From Scedosporium boydii (Eukaryota; Ascomycota; Sordariomycetes; Microascales; Microascaceae), in NCBI GenBank assembly GCA_002221725.1, contig NJFT01000408.1, positions 1-15,424 on the forward strand: DNA of 15,424 bases, in the 5' to 3' direction. Numbering within the stretch: position 1 is the first letter of the stretch; every line of letters starts with the position of its first letter. Shown in pieces: positions 1-8,806 of the stretch. The position numbers and the translations under genes were made by a program. Under the pieces are notes generated by a model. That model did not search any database. It was not told the DNA's origin and saw nothing but the letters and a program-made list of their open reading frames with translations.

Positions 1-711
1 TTATAAGGTAGAGGAAAGTTACTGTGGGGGATTACTAGAACTGGGAAAGTTACTATGGGGCCAAGCTTAATACAATCAACATCGATGGGAGCACTCCGTG
101 AGCAGTTTTGGCCACCGCTAGACATCTCTCCTGTCACCCTGTATCTCAGGCGCTTCCTCCTCCGCCTCTATTCCCCGGTAACATTAGCTGAGTAGTAAAA
201 CGTGACGTCCGCCCTCCTCAAAGAAGTATTCTCGATACTGTGATGGGGAGAAAGGTGACGGCAGTGAAAAAGCTGCAGTTCTCCCATGGACTGTAAAGAC
301 GGGGGCGGAAGAACGTTATTCCTTTGCCATGGACGAGGGCATAGCGATTTCTTTTTTTTCTATTCCTCTCATCTCAGAAGGGGGAGAACAAGTTCAACTT
401 CATCATTATCAGTCTAACTTATTTTACCCAATTCTCACTGATCATCTTCCATAGTGGCCTCAAGCTGCTTCCCGGCTTGTATTGTGTCCCCAAGTGCCCT
501 GTATTAGGCACTTACATGATTGTTCACCTCTCCCTATTTACGGGTCTCCTTTTTACGTGTTCTACTGCCATTCTCATTGATCAACAGAACCGACATCTGT
601 CCGTTCCTGTCAGGGGGTTTCGCAGCGGCTTCTTGCAGGAATTGTCTAGACCATTGACTACACCATTTCTTTTTTTCTTCTTCTTGTGATGAGCGGATAG
701 GCTGCACTGCT
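1..711. other. Non-coding stretch with a short direct repeat
   Basis: No convincing gene is seen on either strand; the only open frame of note (477-689) begins at TTG and has no recognisable protein character. At the left edge a 17-base unit occurs at 13-29 and again at 44-60 with one difference, a G in the first copy and an A in the second. From about 350 to 690 the plus strand is pyrimidine-rich, as fungal promoters and 5' leaders often are, but no start codon with a following gene was found. It may be a remnant promoter or intergenic DNA. Confidence 0.5.
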
Positions 712-985
712 CCATTTTAAGATATTATTATAAGGTTATATATAAATTATAAACTATATTATAATAATTAAAAAAATATTAATTATAATATTATTAAATT
801 TTATATTAAATAAAATTATAAATCTTTTTAAAATATTTTAAATAAAATAATAATAAATGTTTAATATTTTATATAACTATAATTTTAAATTATAAACTTA
901 TAAAAAAAATATTATAAAAAGTTAATTATATAATTAAATATAATAGTATTAAATAAAAATATTAAATTAGAAAAAGAAGATGTAA
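712..985. repeat. Extremely AT-rich block
   Basis: About 270 bases consist almost entirely of A and T, with C especially scarce, bounded on both sides by DNA of ordinary composition. There is no open reading frame and no clear tandem period. Such blocks in ascomycetes are usually fully RIP-mutated remains of a repeat, but a simple AT-rich low-complexity insertion is also possible. The block ends about 170 bases before the HET start codon, so it sits in or next to that gene's promoter. Confidence 0.6.
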
Positions 986-1156
986 AGGATAGAAGCTATA
1001 AGAAGCCCCTAGCAGTGTGCTACGTGGTCAGGCCTGATGATAAATTCACTTCTTTAAACACTTCCTCCTCATTCAGACTTCGTATATTGTTAACGTTTCT
1101 CTAGTACTATTTCTTATTTATAGGACTTCATCATTGTCGTATTATCCCCTGTCGAG

Positions 1157-3220
1157 ATGAACTGCCAGATCTGTAGGGAGAGTGAAGAGCATTTCAAATC
1201 ATTTTCTATTACTGCAATTCGAAAATCTCGTGATAGTGGATGTTGGCTTTGCAGTACAGTTCTAGATGCCGCCGATATATTTCGACCTGGTTGGACGTCC
1301 GACCATCTCACCGATGGTATCATCTGCTATTACCTTTTCCGGGGTACTCATGGCTGCAATGTAAGCTTTAGACTAGGTGTGCAGGGCGAGTGGACAGAAC
1401 CCTTCTCCTTGTACCAACACCAAGGTATGCCTTTGGCCCCTTACCTCGTTGACTCGCATTCCGGCAAAGGACGTAGGATGATCTATCTGGATATCAATGA
1501 CGCTGAAGACATGATAGAACCCCATCAAGAACAGCTGGGAAATCCATGTTTGGCATCCCTCAATATAATCCGCAGCACTTCATCCGAAGCGGCTTTCTCT
1601 CGAGTTTCATCCTGGGTCGACGACTGCCTAACCAACCATGACGAATGCCAACTCCCAGGTCAAAACTTCGTCCCTCGCCGCCTCGTTGGCGTGGGCTCAC
1701 GGAATGACGGCACCGATCCGTTCCTCTTCGAGCCCAAGGAGCCCGGCGCTTATGTGGCACTCAGTTATTGCTGGGGTGTTGACATTAGTGAAGTCCCTGC
1801 AACCACCACCTCACGCCTAGAGACCTATTGCTCTGGGATCCAACTGTCTTCCTTGCCAAAAACAATACAGGATGCTATCATCTTCTGCTGGGGAATTAGA
1901 GTAGAGTATCTCTGCGTTGATATGTTGTGTATCGTCCAAGACGACCCTGAGGATTGGATTAGAGAAGCTGCACAGATGCATCTCGTTTACTCCAACTCGC
2001 TCCTCACAGTTGCTGCTCATGAGCCGACATCTTGTCGGACGGGTTTCCTTGGGGAACAAAAGTTCGGGCAGGAGGAATGGCAAAGGCCCTTCCGACCGAG
2101 TTGTAGGGATCAGCAGAACGAGGGGATCCCGGACAGGATGTATATAAGGGAGGGCTCCCCGCCTAGGTCGAAGACGGCCTCGGCACTCGAGCTGCGTGGA
2201 TGGACGGTCCAAGAAAGTATCTTGCCTCCTAGGATACTTCACTTTACAGGAGCTGAGATGGCTTGGGAGTGCAACACCCGACATTTATGCGAATACAACC
2301 ATATTCTAGGCATACCGGGGACCAGCACATTCTCTCAGCCCTTCTTGAAAACGCTCTTCCGGTCCGGTGGCGGGGATTATTTCGACCCACATGATCTAAC
2401 GGGAACGTCATGGATGGCTGTTGTCGTGGAGTTCTCATACCGGAAACTCACGAAACAAACCGATAAGCTCATCGCCCTGTCTGGACTTGTGCAGACCATC
2501 ATGGCTTCCGCTCCGCCCGAGACGATTTATCTGGCCGGAATCTGGCAGGACAAGCTTCCTAAGTAGCTTCTCTGGTACACTCAAAACCGGAGAATAGATA
2601 CTTGTGACTCTAAGCACGAACGTCCTGCCAAGTATAGAGCCCCCTCGTGGTCCTGGGCTTCAATCAACGGGCCTATTGAGTATCACCTTTTCAGCTTGTC
2701 AGAAGAAGAAACGAGCCATGTCGAGATCATCGATTGCCTGTGCGTTCCCGAATCGTCCCTAAACCCCACTGGGACTGCCATAGGAGGACACATTACTATC
2801 AGGGGATTATTGATGCCAGTTTCGCTTGTTACGGTTGAAGCACCACACACAAGGAATCTGTGGGACATTACGGACAACTGGCGAGGACATTGCACTTTGA
2901 TACGCGCGTCAGACCAGCAAACAAGTGAGATTTCGTGCGACTTGCCCCAGACTCCGACTGTCAAAAGGGAGACGGTTTGCGGGTTTAACTACCGGCCTGA
3001 CCCGTGTTACGACAAGGAATGCAAGGATTGTAATGTCGATCTCGACAACACTTCATTCTTTTGCTTGAAGATTGCTTCCTATGGCTATAGCGATCCTAAA
3101 CTTTATTTCTTAGTGCTCAAATCAGCTGGAGGCGACTTATATGAGAGGGTCGGCATTGGCGACAGTAGTGCCGAGAATTTCTTTACCACCGCGAAGATGG
3201 CTACGGTTAAGTTAATATAG
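1157..3220 (+). pseudogene. HET-domain (heterokaryon incompatibility-type) gene with one in-frame TAG
   Basis: HET proteins act in fungal self/non-self recognition, where activation leads to cell death. The frame from ATG 1157 runs 469 codons to TAG 2564-2566, then stays open in the same frame to TAG 3218-3220, giving a full-length product of about 687 residues if the internal stop is ignored. An N-terminal Cys-rich segment (CQICRES, then GCWLC) precedes the HET core at about residues 197-352, with VALSYCWG, LPKTIQDAI, VDMLCIVQDD and GWTVQESILPPRILHF. The stop falls inside the conserved stretch IWQDKLPK*LLWYT; after it come YRAPSWSWASINGP and a C-terminal region typical of the family. CAG to TAG, a CpA-type change, would explain it. 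No intron could remove the stop without deleting the conserved block. A shortened 469-residue protein with an intact HET core could still be made. Confidence 0.88.
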
Positions 3221-4059
3221 CTTTAAGAACATAGCATGGTTTTCACTAGAGATAGCAGTACCGCGAATGAGAAGCATTATCGTTCGGCAAATTCCTTGAG
3301 GAGGTATATGGCGGCTAGGAACATGATAGTTTTTTAACTTTAATATTATTGTTTCCTTGCAGCATGAGAAGCTAAATCAAGAACGAGTAGTAAGGCATGC
3401 GGATCTACTAGGTCAAACCGCTGTGAAGAGGCGATTTGACAAGTTTGCCATGTCACAAAAATCCTGGAACCGTCACCCACTAAAACCTCAGCGAATTAGG
3501 AGAAGATGGACAACAATTGATGACCCCGAAGAGTTGCTCGCTCGGGTCTGGTTATCTGAGAGACGACCCTTACATGTATCCTACGAAAAGGCGGCAATCA
3601 GTAACGGGAATTTCATTTGGCAGTGGGCACTTTATATGCAGGCAGCATAAACCAAGTTGCAGGCGCAAGTTGCTCGATATCGGGTGCGACTGGGGCCACG
3701 AAAGCAATGCGTCCTTGCCACAAGAAACGAGATTTTATCTTCTCACTAGACTCTTAGAGGACTCCTGGTGCGGACTTTAGGAGGACTGCCTCCTGCGTCA
3801 TCCGGCACCCACCCGTCGGAATCCGGACATTATTATTTCGGGGACGGACGATCATCGGAGACTTTGTTGGTAAAATTCGCTGCTTTTGCTTACCAGGAAT
3901 TTATAATGGGGTTCCAGCAATATTCTCTCTGCCTTCGACCTTATAAATGCTACTCATATTAAACTCATATCGAATTGTTGATCGGCCACTTTCTTTTATC
4001 ATTCCCAAGTTGTTTTATTAGCATCACTCAACATCTACATTGAACCCCCATCTCCGACA
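3221..4059. other. Intergenic region between HET gene and oxidoreductase gene
   Basis: No gene is recognised. Two open stretches (3357-3650 from a TTG, and 3517-3780) overlap in different frames and give basic, featureless translations, so they are not called. The right half looks like the promoter of the oxidoreductase: it carries the short CGG/CCG palindrome CGGAATCCG in the segment 3800-3830, a TATA-like element near 3941 and a pyrimidine-rich leader before the ATG at 4060. Confidence 0.5.
3941..3948 (+). promoter_or_regulatory. Putative TATA element of the oxidoreductase gene
   Basis: TTATAAAT lies about 115 bases upstream of the ATG at 4060, followed by AT-rich and pyrimidine-rich leader sequence. 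Position and sequence suit a fungal core promoter, but this is a short motif without independent support. Confidence 0.35.
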
Positions 4060-5241
4060 ATGTCCAGAACTATCGTTATCCTCGGTGCGTCTGTTGCTGG
4101 CATCCCAATTGCGCACTACCTCCTCAAGCATACCATTAAATCCGTGCCCGACTTGCGGGTCGTACTTGTCTCTCCTAATTCACACCTTTACTGGAATCTC
4201 GCGTCCACTCGTGGCATCCTACCCGACAAATTCAATGACGAACAACTCTTCTATCCCCTGGCGCCTGCTTTTGCAAAATACCCACCTGAGAACTTTGAGC
4301 ATATTCTAGGCACCGCGGAGAAGCTTGATCCATCCAAGGCAGTGGTCACTGTGCTTCTGAACGGCGGGAACGGCGGGCACAGCCAGAGGCGAGCCCTTTC
4401 CTACGATGCCATCGTGGTGGCAACCGGCTCGAGCGCCCTTGAGGGTATGCCCTGGAAGAATCTGGGGAGCACCGAGGAAACCAAGGCCGCATTGGCAGCC
4501 TTCCGGCGGCGCATCGCGGCGGCACGGACCGTCGTTGTGGCGGGCGCTGGCGCGACAGGTAGCGAGGTTGCCGGCGAGCTAGGGACCGCGTTTGGCAAGA
4601 GCGGCGAGAAAAACATCATTCTGGTGTCGGGAGATGACCTGCCGCTTGACGAGCATGTAATGCGCAGCCTGCGGGAGACGGTCAGGGATGAATTGGAGCA
4701 TATGGGGGTGCGGATCATAGTCAATGCCAAGGCTAGCGTGACTGCGGATGTGGCGCCGGAAGGAGGGATGGTTCGGGTCAAGATACAAAGCAGAGATGGG
4801 ACCGAGGAGACGATCGACGCAGATGCCTACCTTCCGACGTTCGGCATGCAGCCCAACACCGCTTTTCTTCCTCCTGAAATGCTTGACAGTAAAGGCTTCG
4901 TCCAGCAGACTCCATTCCTACGCGCTCGCGGATACGACAACATCTTTGTCGTTGGCGATGCTGGGAATCTCCAGCCGCTTACGGCAGCGAATTCCGACAA
5001 GCAGGCTGTACACGTTGTCAAGAATATCGAAGCATTCCTGAGCGGTTCTCCGCTGACAAAATTTAACACCGAGGGTTACATACAGTTTGCTGTGGCGATG
5101 GGCGATCGCGGGACTGGGCAGCTAGGCAGCTGGAAAGTATGGAGCATTCTGGTTTGGCTTGTCAAGGGGCGTTACCTGGGAACACAATATGCAGGGGGGA
5201 TCGCAGCCGGAGGTAGGACGATGTTGTCACGGCATTGGTAA
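4060..5241 (+). CDS. AIF2/AMID/FSP1-like FAD-dependent NAD(P)H oxidoreductase
   Basis: An intact 393-residue, single-exon gene of the pyridine nucleotide-disulphide oxidoreductase class II fold, closest in pattern to the AIFM2/AMID/FSP1 group. Such enzymes pass electrons from NAD(P)H through FAD to quinones. The N-terminal Rossmann motif VILGASVAGIPIAHYL (residues about 5-20) binds FAD. VVATGSS closes the first FAD segment. The NAD(P)H-binding motif VVVAGAGATGSEVAGEL is near residues 159-175. The second FAD motif IFVVGDAGNLQ is near 297-307, followed by ANSDKQA. The C-terminal GTGQLGSW and KGRYLGTQYA stretches are typical of the group. No redox-active CxxxxC pair is present, which argues against a disulphide reductase. 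Length is normal for the family. The ATG sits in CGACAATGTC, with A at -3. No signal peptide is evident; a hydrophobic stretch (WSILVWLV) near the C-terminus may aid membrane contact. The physiological substrate cannot be told. Confidence 0.9.
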   Translation: MSRTIVILGASVAGIPIAHYLLKHTIKSVPDLRVVLVSPNSHLYWNLASTRGILPDKFNDEQLFYPLAPAFAKYPPENFEHILGTAEKLDPSKAVVTVLLNGGNGGHSQRRALSYDAIVVATGSSALEGMPWKNLGSTEETKAALAAFRRRIAAARTVVVAGAGATGSEVAGELGTAFGKSGEKNIILVSGDDLPLDEHVMRSLRETVRDELEHMGVRIIVNAKASVTADVAPEGGMVRVKIQSRDGTEETIDADAYLPTFGMQPNTAFLPPEMLDSKGFVQQTPFLRARGYDNIFVVGDAGNLQPLTAANSDKQAVHVVKNIEAFLSGSPLTKFNTEGYIQFAVAMGDRGTGQLGSWKVWSILVWLVKGRYLGTQYAGGIAAGGRTMLSRHW

Positions 5242-5923
5242 TTGTGTGTTGATATCTCGCGGACTGTGAATTCCATCACTGTTTTTATTCTCCACGTTAA
5301 TTAATCTCGGGACACTTCGTGTGGCTCTCCTGGTTGTTCGAATGCTGCTTGCCTTCAATTTTCTCAGATTGCATGCTTGCATGTACCCCAAAATACGCCC
5401 CAGGTCCTTCGACTTGTGGCCCTGGCCAAAGAACTGATGGCAGACAAATGGATATTTCTCAATCAGTCCTGAGTTTCTGGGGTTCAGAGGAATTGTAGTG
5501 TTCTGCTTGGTCAAAGGGGGACGAAGTACAATTGCCATTGAGTGGTTCGCTCAGGTTTAATTGGTACCGGTCGGAGTCGGTGGAATAACGGCGACTTTCC
5601 ACCAAGGTCAGGCGGCTGGAGGGGGGATAATTAGGCTTCTCGCCGGGTTGAGCGTGGCCCGCAGACCCGAACCACCCGGTCGTCCCTCACTCTTCCAGCA
5701 AGGGCTCTGGATAGTTCAACGCCTCTCCTCGAAGGATTGTCTTTTATTTTTCGCAATGCGCCGGAGACTTCGTATCCGAACCAAGCTCCCGAGCTCTAGT
5801 CATATTGTCATATTTAAACGAGGCGATGTCCCAGCTTTATTTCTCTTGGCTGGTCAATCAACCGCCAATCCGCAAAGAAGCTGTTCAAATCAAGATTAAT
5901 AAGAGTACTTCGTACTGCGCGAC
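5242..5923. other. Intergenic region upstream of the VOC gene
   Basis: No gene is supported. A 103-codon minus-strand frame (5227-5538) gives an unrecognised basic protein and is likely chance. The right half looks like a promoter: CGG-type repeats at 5569-5580 (CGGTCGGAGTCGG), a perfect 7-base inverted repeat at 5579-5585 and 5597-5603 (GGTGGAA/TTCCACC) with an 11-base spacer, and a TATTTAAA element at 5811-5818, about 105 bases before the ATG at 5924. Zn2Cys6 regulators commonly bind CGG-containing repeats, so these are reasonable target candidates for the regulator at 7071, but that is inference. Confidence 0.4.
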
Positions 5924-6575
5924 ATGACCACTAAAGAAACCGCGGTTTTCCCTGCAGGTACGGTTCTCCGACCTACTCGACTCGCACATGTCGTCCTCAA
6001 AACGCCCAATTTCACTTCCATGGTAGCCTGGTACAAGGCTATTCTCGGTGCCCATGCAAGCTATGAGAACCCTGGCCTGTCCTTCCTCACGTATGACGAC
6101 GAGCACCATCGCGTTGCCATCGGCAACTTTCCGGAGAGAGAGTCGTTCCCCCGAGAATCCGATGCTGGCTACTGGCCTGCACCACATCGCCTTCGGGTAC
6201 TCGAGTCTGCAGGACCTCGTCATGTCTTATAAGCAGCGCAGGGCTCGTGGCATCGTTCCTTTCTGGTGTGTCGATCATGGTACCACCACTAGCATGTACT
6301 ATCAAGATCTGGACGGCAACATGATTGAGATGCAGGTGGATGCGTTCCCCACCATTGAAGAGACGAATGCATATTTTGCAAGCCCTGATTTCCACGAGAA
6401 CCCGATCGGAGTTGACTTTGATCCTGAGGAGTTGGTCAGACGTCTTGAGAGCGGTGAGGACGAGAAGACGATTTTAAAGAGGGCTAATATTGGGCCAAGA
6501 GGGGTCGACTCCGTGCCCATGCCACCGAAACCTGAGGTACGCCAGAGCTATGAACCCCTTGAAAACCTTGCTTAG
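5924..6575 (+). pseudogene. VOC-superfamily (glyoxalase / extradiol dioxygenase-like) gene with +1 frameshift
   Basis: Two overlapping frames encode one protein of about 217 residues. The first, from ATG 5924, carries the leading VOC module: RLAHVVLKT (His22 as metal ligand), MVAWYKAILGA, and SFLTYDDEHHRVAIGNF near residues 52-68. The second carries TGLHHIAFGY (second ligand His), VDHGTTTSMYYQD and LDGNMIEMQ (Glu ligand), then an acidic tail ending at 6575. Together they give the 2-His-1-carboxylate metal site of extradiol dioxygenases and related VOC enzymes; fungal members are usually annotated glyoxalase or biphenyl-2,3-diol dioxygenase-like. The switch is by one base between about 6150 and 6171, near GATGCTGGCTACTGG, where one surplus base (for example in the GG) would explain it. 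No GT-AG intron fits without deleting conserved residues. It is either a recent pseudogene or a sequencing indel. The gene lies 3' of the oxidoreductase on the same strand. Confidence 0.82.
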
Positions 6576-7070
6576 GATCCTTTGCCCAGAGTGAACGGGG
6601 ATATGTTTGTGTCATGCATATGAATTTTGTCAATTAGCCTTGATATTGAAGGGAAACAAATACGATTCATTTTCCTTTGAATAAATGGAAAACATCGCAT
6701 AATATTACTAGTTGCGCGAGAGCTTCGCCAGTACTTCTCGTTTTCACCTCAATATCGATCGATCGAATCGCAGTTTGTATTCCCTCTCTCGACGTTCTAC
6801 ATCATGGGAGTCTTTAGATTCTGCTGGAGCCGGGGGCGAAAGTGAGGGGTCTGATACATAGTTTGGCTGGGGAATGATAGCCCTTCGATCTTGATGAAAT
6901 TCTTCGTATTATCTAAGCAATGTATATGAAATTAAAGGTTAATAGATAATTCTCATACCCGGCAAAGACGGAATTTATTCAATAGTGTTACCTTCGTCGA
7001 GTCAGCAAACCTATTGATGATAATGATCCTCCGACTGTGTCCACCTTCTCTTTCTTTTTTATCAATCAAG
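6576..7070. other. Intergenic region between VOC gene and regulator gene
   Basis: No gene is seen. The left part is the VOC 3' region, with a possible AATAAA polyadenylation signal at 6680-6685. The right part is the presumed promoter of the regulator: a GATC-type palindromic cluster at 6754-6770 (ATCGATCGATCGAATCG) and a pyrimidine-rich CTTTCTTTTTT stretch just before the ATG at 7071. Confidence 0.45.
6680..6685 (+). terminator. Possible polyadenylation signal of the VOC gene
   Basis: AATAAA lies about 105 bases beyond the VOC stop codon. Fungal 3' ends often lack the exact hexamer and it can occur by chance in AT-rich DNA, so this is a suggestion only. Confidence 0.3.
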
Positions 7071-8362
7071 ATGTCTCTGTCTCGACCGCAACCTCGCTCT
7101 GATGGGAACGCTGTTAAGCGGCGCGCTTGTGACGAATGCCGTAAGTTAAAATGGATGGATTGCTATTTCCGGCGTATCAACTGACAGCACTCTATAAAGG
7201 TGAGAGGAAAATAAAGTGTCCTGGAGAAGTAGATGGGTGCTCCCGATGTGAAAAGGATGGTCTCTCCTGTTTCTACTCGGCTAAGAAGCCCATGGGTCGG
7301 CCGAAGAAGCAAATCTATCCCGAGGCGGAGTGTCGAGGACACAGCTTGGCGAGGGAGCTCAGCCCTGAAGACCAGCAAGACTTTAACTCTCTCTCTTTCA
7401 CTGAAGATCAAATTCGCGTTACAACCACAATCACGCGACCCACTACTCATACGTATAGCTCAGGTCGGCAATTCGCCCCTTTCATGAGCGGCGTCGACCT
7501 TCTAGCCGACATCACCTTTGACCAGCAGAATTTGGCAGCTAACTCAACGACAAGAGAACGGGATTTCCGAGCTTCGGAGCAATCCGCTTCACATCCACCC
7601 AACACCACAGAACTGGATCCATGGACCAGTATAAAAGCTGGCGGCTCCCCAGAACGGCGCGCCGATACTTCCTGCTGTTGTTTAAGCATGATTTTTTCCG
7701 CTTTGGATGCCTTGTCACGGCTTCCCGATAGGGTGGAAGACGCTATATACGTCGCCAGGGGTGCATCTAAGATGGTACATGACGTTGCAAGCTGCACGCA
7801 GTGCGGTTTGAGTCTTTGCCAACAAGGCGAGACGCCGCCGGTCCGACCATCCCAAAACGTAACAATGCTCATGGCCATCTTTCCCGCGATAGCGAGCGCC
7901 TATGAGAAAGTGTTGGAGCTTGCCGAAATCGAGGCGGTGCAAGCCAAGCAGCAACAGCGGTCCTTGGTTTTCCAACTTGGTAGCTATGGCGGCGCATGGG
8001 GCCAAGCCCATTGGGAAAGTGGAGGGTGCATAGAGTCCCATAATAACCTTACACTGGACGCCGACAGCTGGAAGCGCATGGTGCGCGCACTCTTGAGGGC
8101 AGATCTCCATGGCCATGGAAAATACCAAACTGGACTGTGGGAAATCATCCAAGAAATTAAGAGCATATACACATCAACTCCAAACCGAGATCATCTCAGC
8201 ACGTCCCACGTTGACGCTCCACGACCCGCAGGGATCGGGTTAGGCTCTCAAATGGTGGAGGACATGGAGTCTCCGCCAGCGCCTAGTGGCGGGGAGATGG
8301 AAGAATTTTCAAAGGTCGTCAAGGAGGCTCAATATGCGCTTAGCAAACTTGTTATATATTGA
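7071..8362 (+). CDS. Zn2Cys6 (C6) transcription factor with AflR-like C-terminal region
   Basis: Two exons, 7071-7140 and 7200-8362, encode about 410 residues. The splice creates a canonical binuclear zinc cluster: Cys20, 23, 30, 37, 40 and 47, spaced CX2CX6CX6CX2CX6C, with RRACDEC before the intron and RKIKC after it. A basic MGRPKK stretch resembling an AT-hook extension follows. The C-terminal half has CCCLSMIFSALDALSRL near residue 180 and HDVASCTQCG near 220, the pattern of the aflatoxin-regulatory-protein region seen in regulators of specialised-metabolism clusters. The start is chosen because ATCAATCAAGATG gives A at -3 and supplies the first two zinc Cys; the longer open frame beginning inside the intron (7151) would lose them. 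The protein is expected to act in the nucleus on CGG- or TCG-containing sites. It may control the two enzyme genes upstream, but no polyketide synthase or other backbone enzyme is in view. Confidence 0.87.
7141..7199 (+). other. Spliceosomal intron in the C6 regulator gene
   Basis: A 59-base intron begins GTAAGT, has a perfect fungal branch point CTGAC (in AACTGACAGC) near 7181, and ends AAAG. Removing it joins the bases C and GT into an Arg codon directly after Cys23 and restores the zinc cluster spacing exactly. The intron phase and place, between the second and third zinc Cys, are common in fungal C6 genes. Confidence 0.88.
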
Positions 8363-8708
8363 TATCGCATGTCACAACTGCTCGAGGGTCCCTCAATCCC
8401 TTATAAGTTATAGGTCGAAAGGAGTTGTACGATTAACCACCTTGAGTGTCTTGTCTCAAGAATATACAGTATATTGTCTCCATTGACGGTATGGAGAAGA
8501 GGAAATCTAATTATGCTGAGACTTCCTCACATGTGTATCTGTTGTTAGGCATTAGTTGGCCAAGGGTGGCAACGACAAGCATAAAAAAGGCGAGAGAGCG
8601 GTTGACTTACGCCATTAAGCGCCTTGGGCGCTGCCGGAGGTGGGCAGGGGAGGCGAAGGGCCTTAGAGTTAACATCGACAGGAACCGATTTGAAACCCCT
8701 TGCCTCAT

Positions 8709-8737
8709 CACGTGAGTCACAATCAGTGGCTGAGTCA
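8709..8737 (+). promoter_or_regulatory. CACGTG box and two TGAGTCA sites
   Basis: CACGTG at 8709-8714 overlaps TGAGTCA at 8713-8719, and a second TGAGTCA lies at 8731-8737 in the same orientation, 18 bases on. CACGTG is the core site of basic helix-loop-helix factors. TGAGTCA is the site of AP-1/Gcn4-type bZIP factors (CpcA and relatives in moulds). The cluster lies about 235-260 bases before the 2EXR start codon and could be a surviving promoter of that gene. Function is inferred from motifs only. Confidence 0.4.
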
Positions 8738-8760
8738 AACCACGACACTGTTTTCAGGTT

Positions 8761-8806
8761 ATTCCCAGATTTAGCTGCGCCGGTCCTCAGATCTAAATCT
8801 GGGAAT
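8761..8806. repeat. Perfect 14-base inverted repeat with 18-base loop
   Basis: ATTCCCAGATTTAG at 8761-8774 is matched exactly by its reverse complement CTAAATCTGGGAAT at 8793-8806, with an 18-base spacer between. A transcript could fold into a stable hairpin; at the DNA level it could be a dimeric binding site or the trace of a small inverted-repeat element. It stands about 165 bases upstream of the 2EXR start codon. No open frame crosses it meaningfully. Confidence 0.75.

Noticed and set aside
477..689. Short plus-strand frame ending in a Phe/Leu run
   Set aside because: Starts at TTG, has no family character and ends in a pyrimidine tract that gives hydrophobic residues by composition alone.
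1817..2284. Long minus-strand frame opposite the HET gene
   Set aside because: It is the antisense of a clearly recognisable HET core and has no protein features of its own.
2540..2600. The HET stop codon as part of an intron
   Set aside because: Any intron removing TAG 2564 would also delete the conserved IWQDKLP/LLWYT block, and the frame is unbroken on both sides.
3357..3780. Small plus-strand genes in the HET-oxidoreductase gap
   Set aside because: They overlap in different frames, one begins at TTG, and the translations are featureless and basic.
5330..5350. B-box-like GTTCGAATGC suggesting a tRNA gene
   Set aside because: No matching A box, acceptor stem or cloverleaf could be formed around it.
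5227..5538. Minus-strand gene of 103 codons overlapping the oxidoreductase 3' end
   Set aside because: No recognisable domain, overlaps the end of a clear gene, and lies where the 3' region and a promoter are expected.
6090..6210. An intron joining the two VOC frames, for example from GTATGA at 6090
   Set aside because: It would remove the conserved YDDEHHRVAI segment, and no acceptor and branch point of suitable spacing keeps both metal-ligand blocks.
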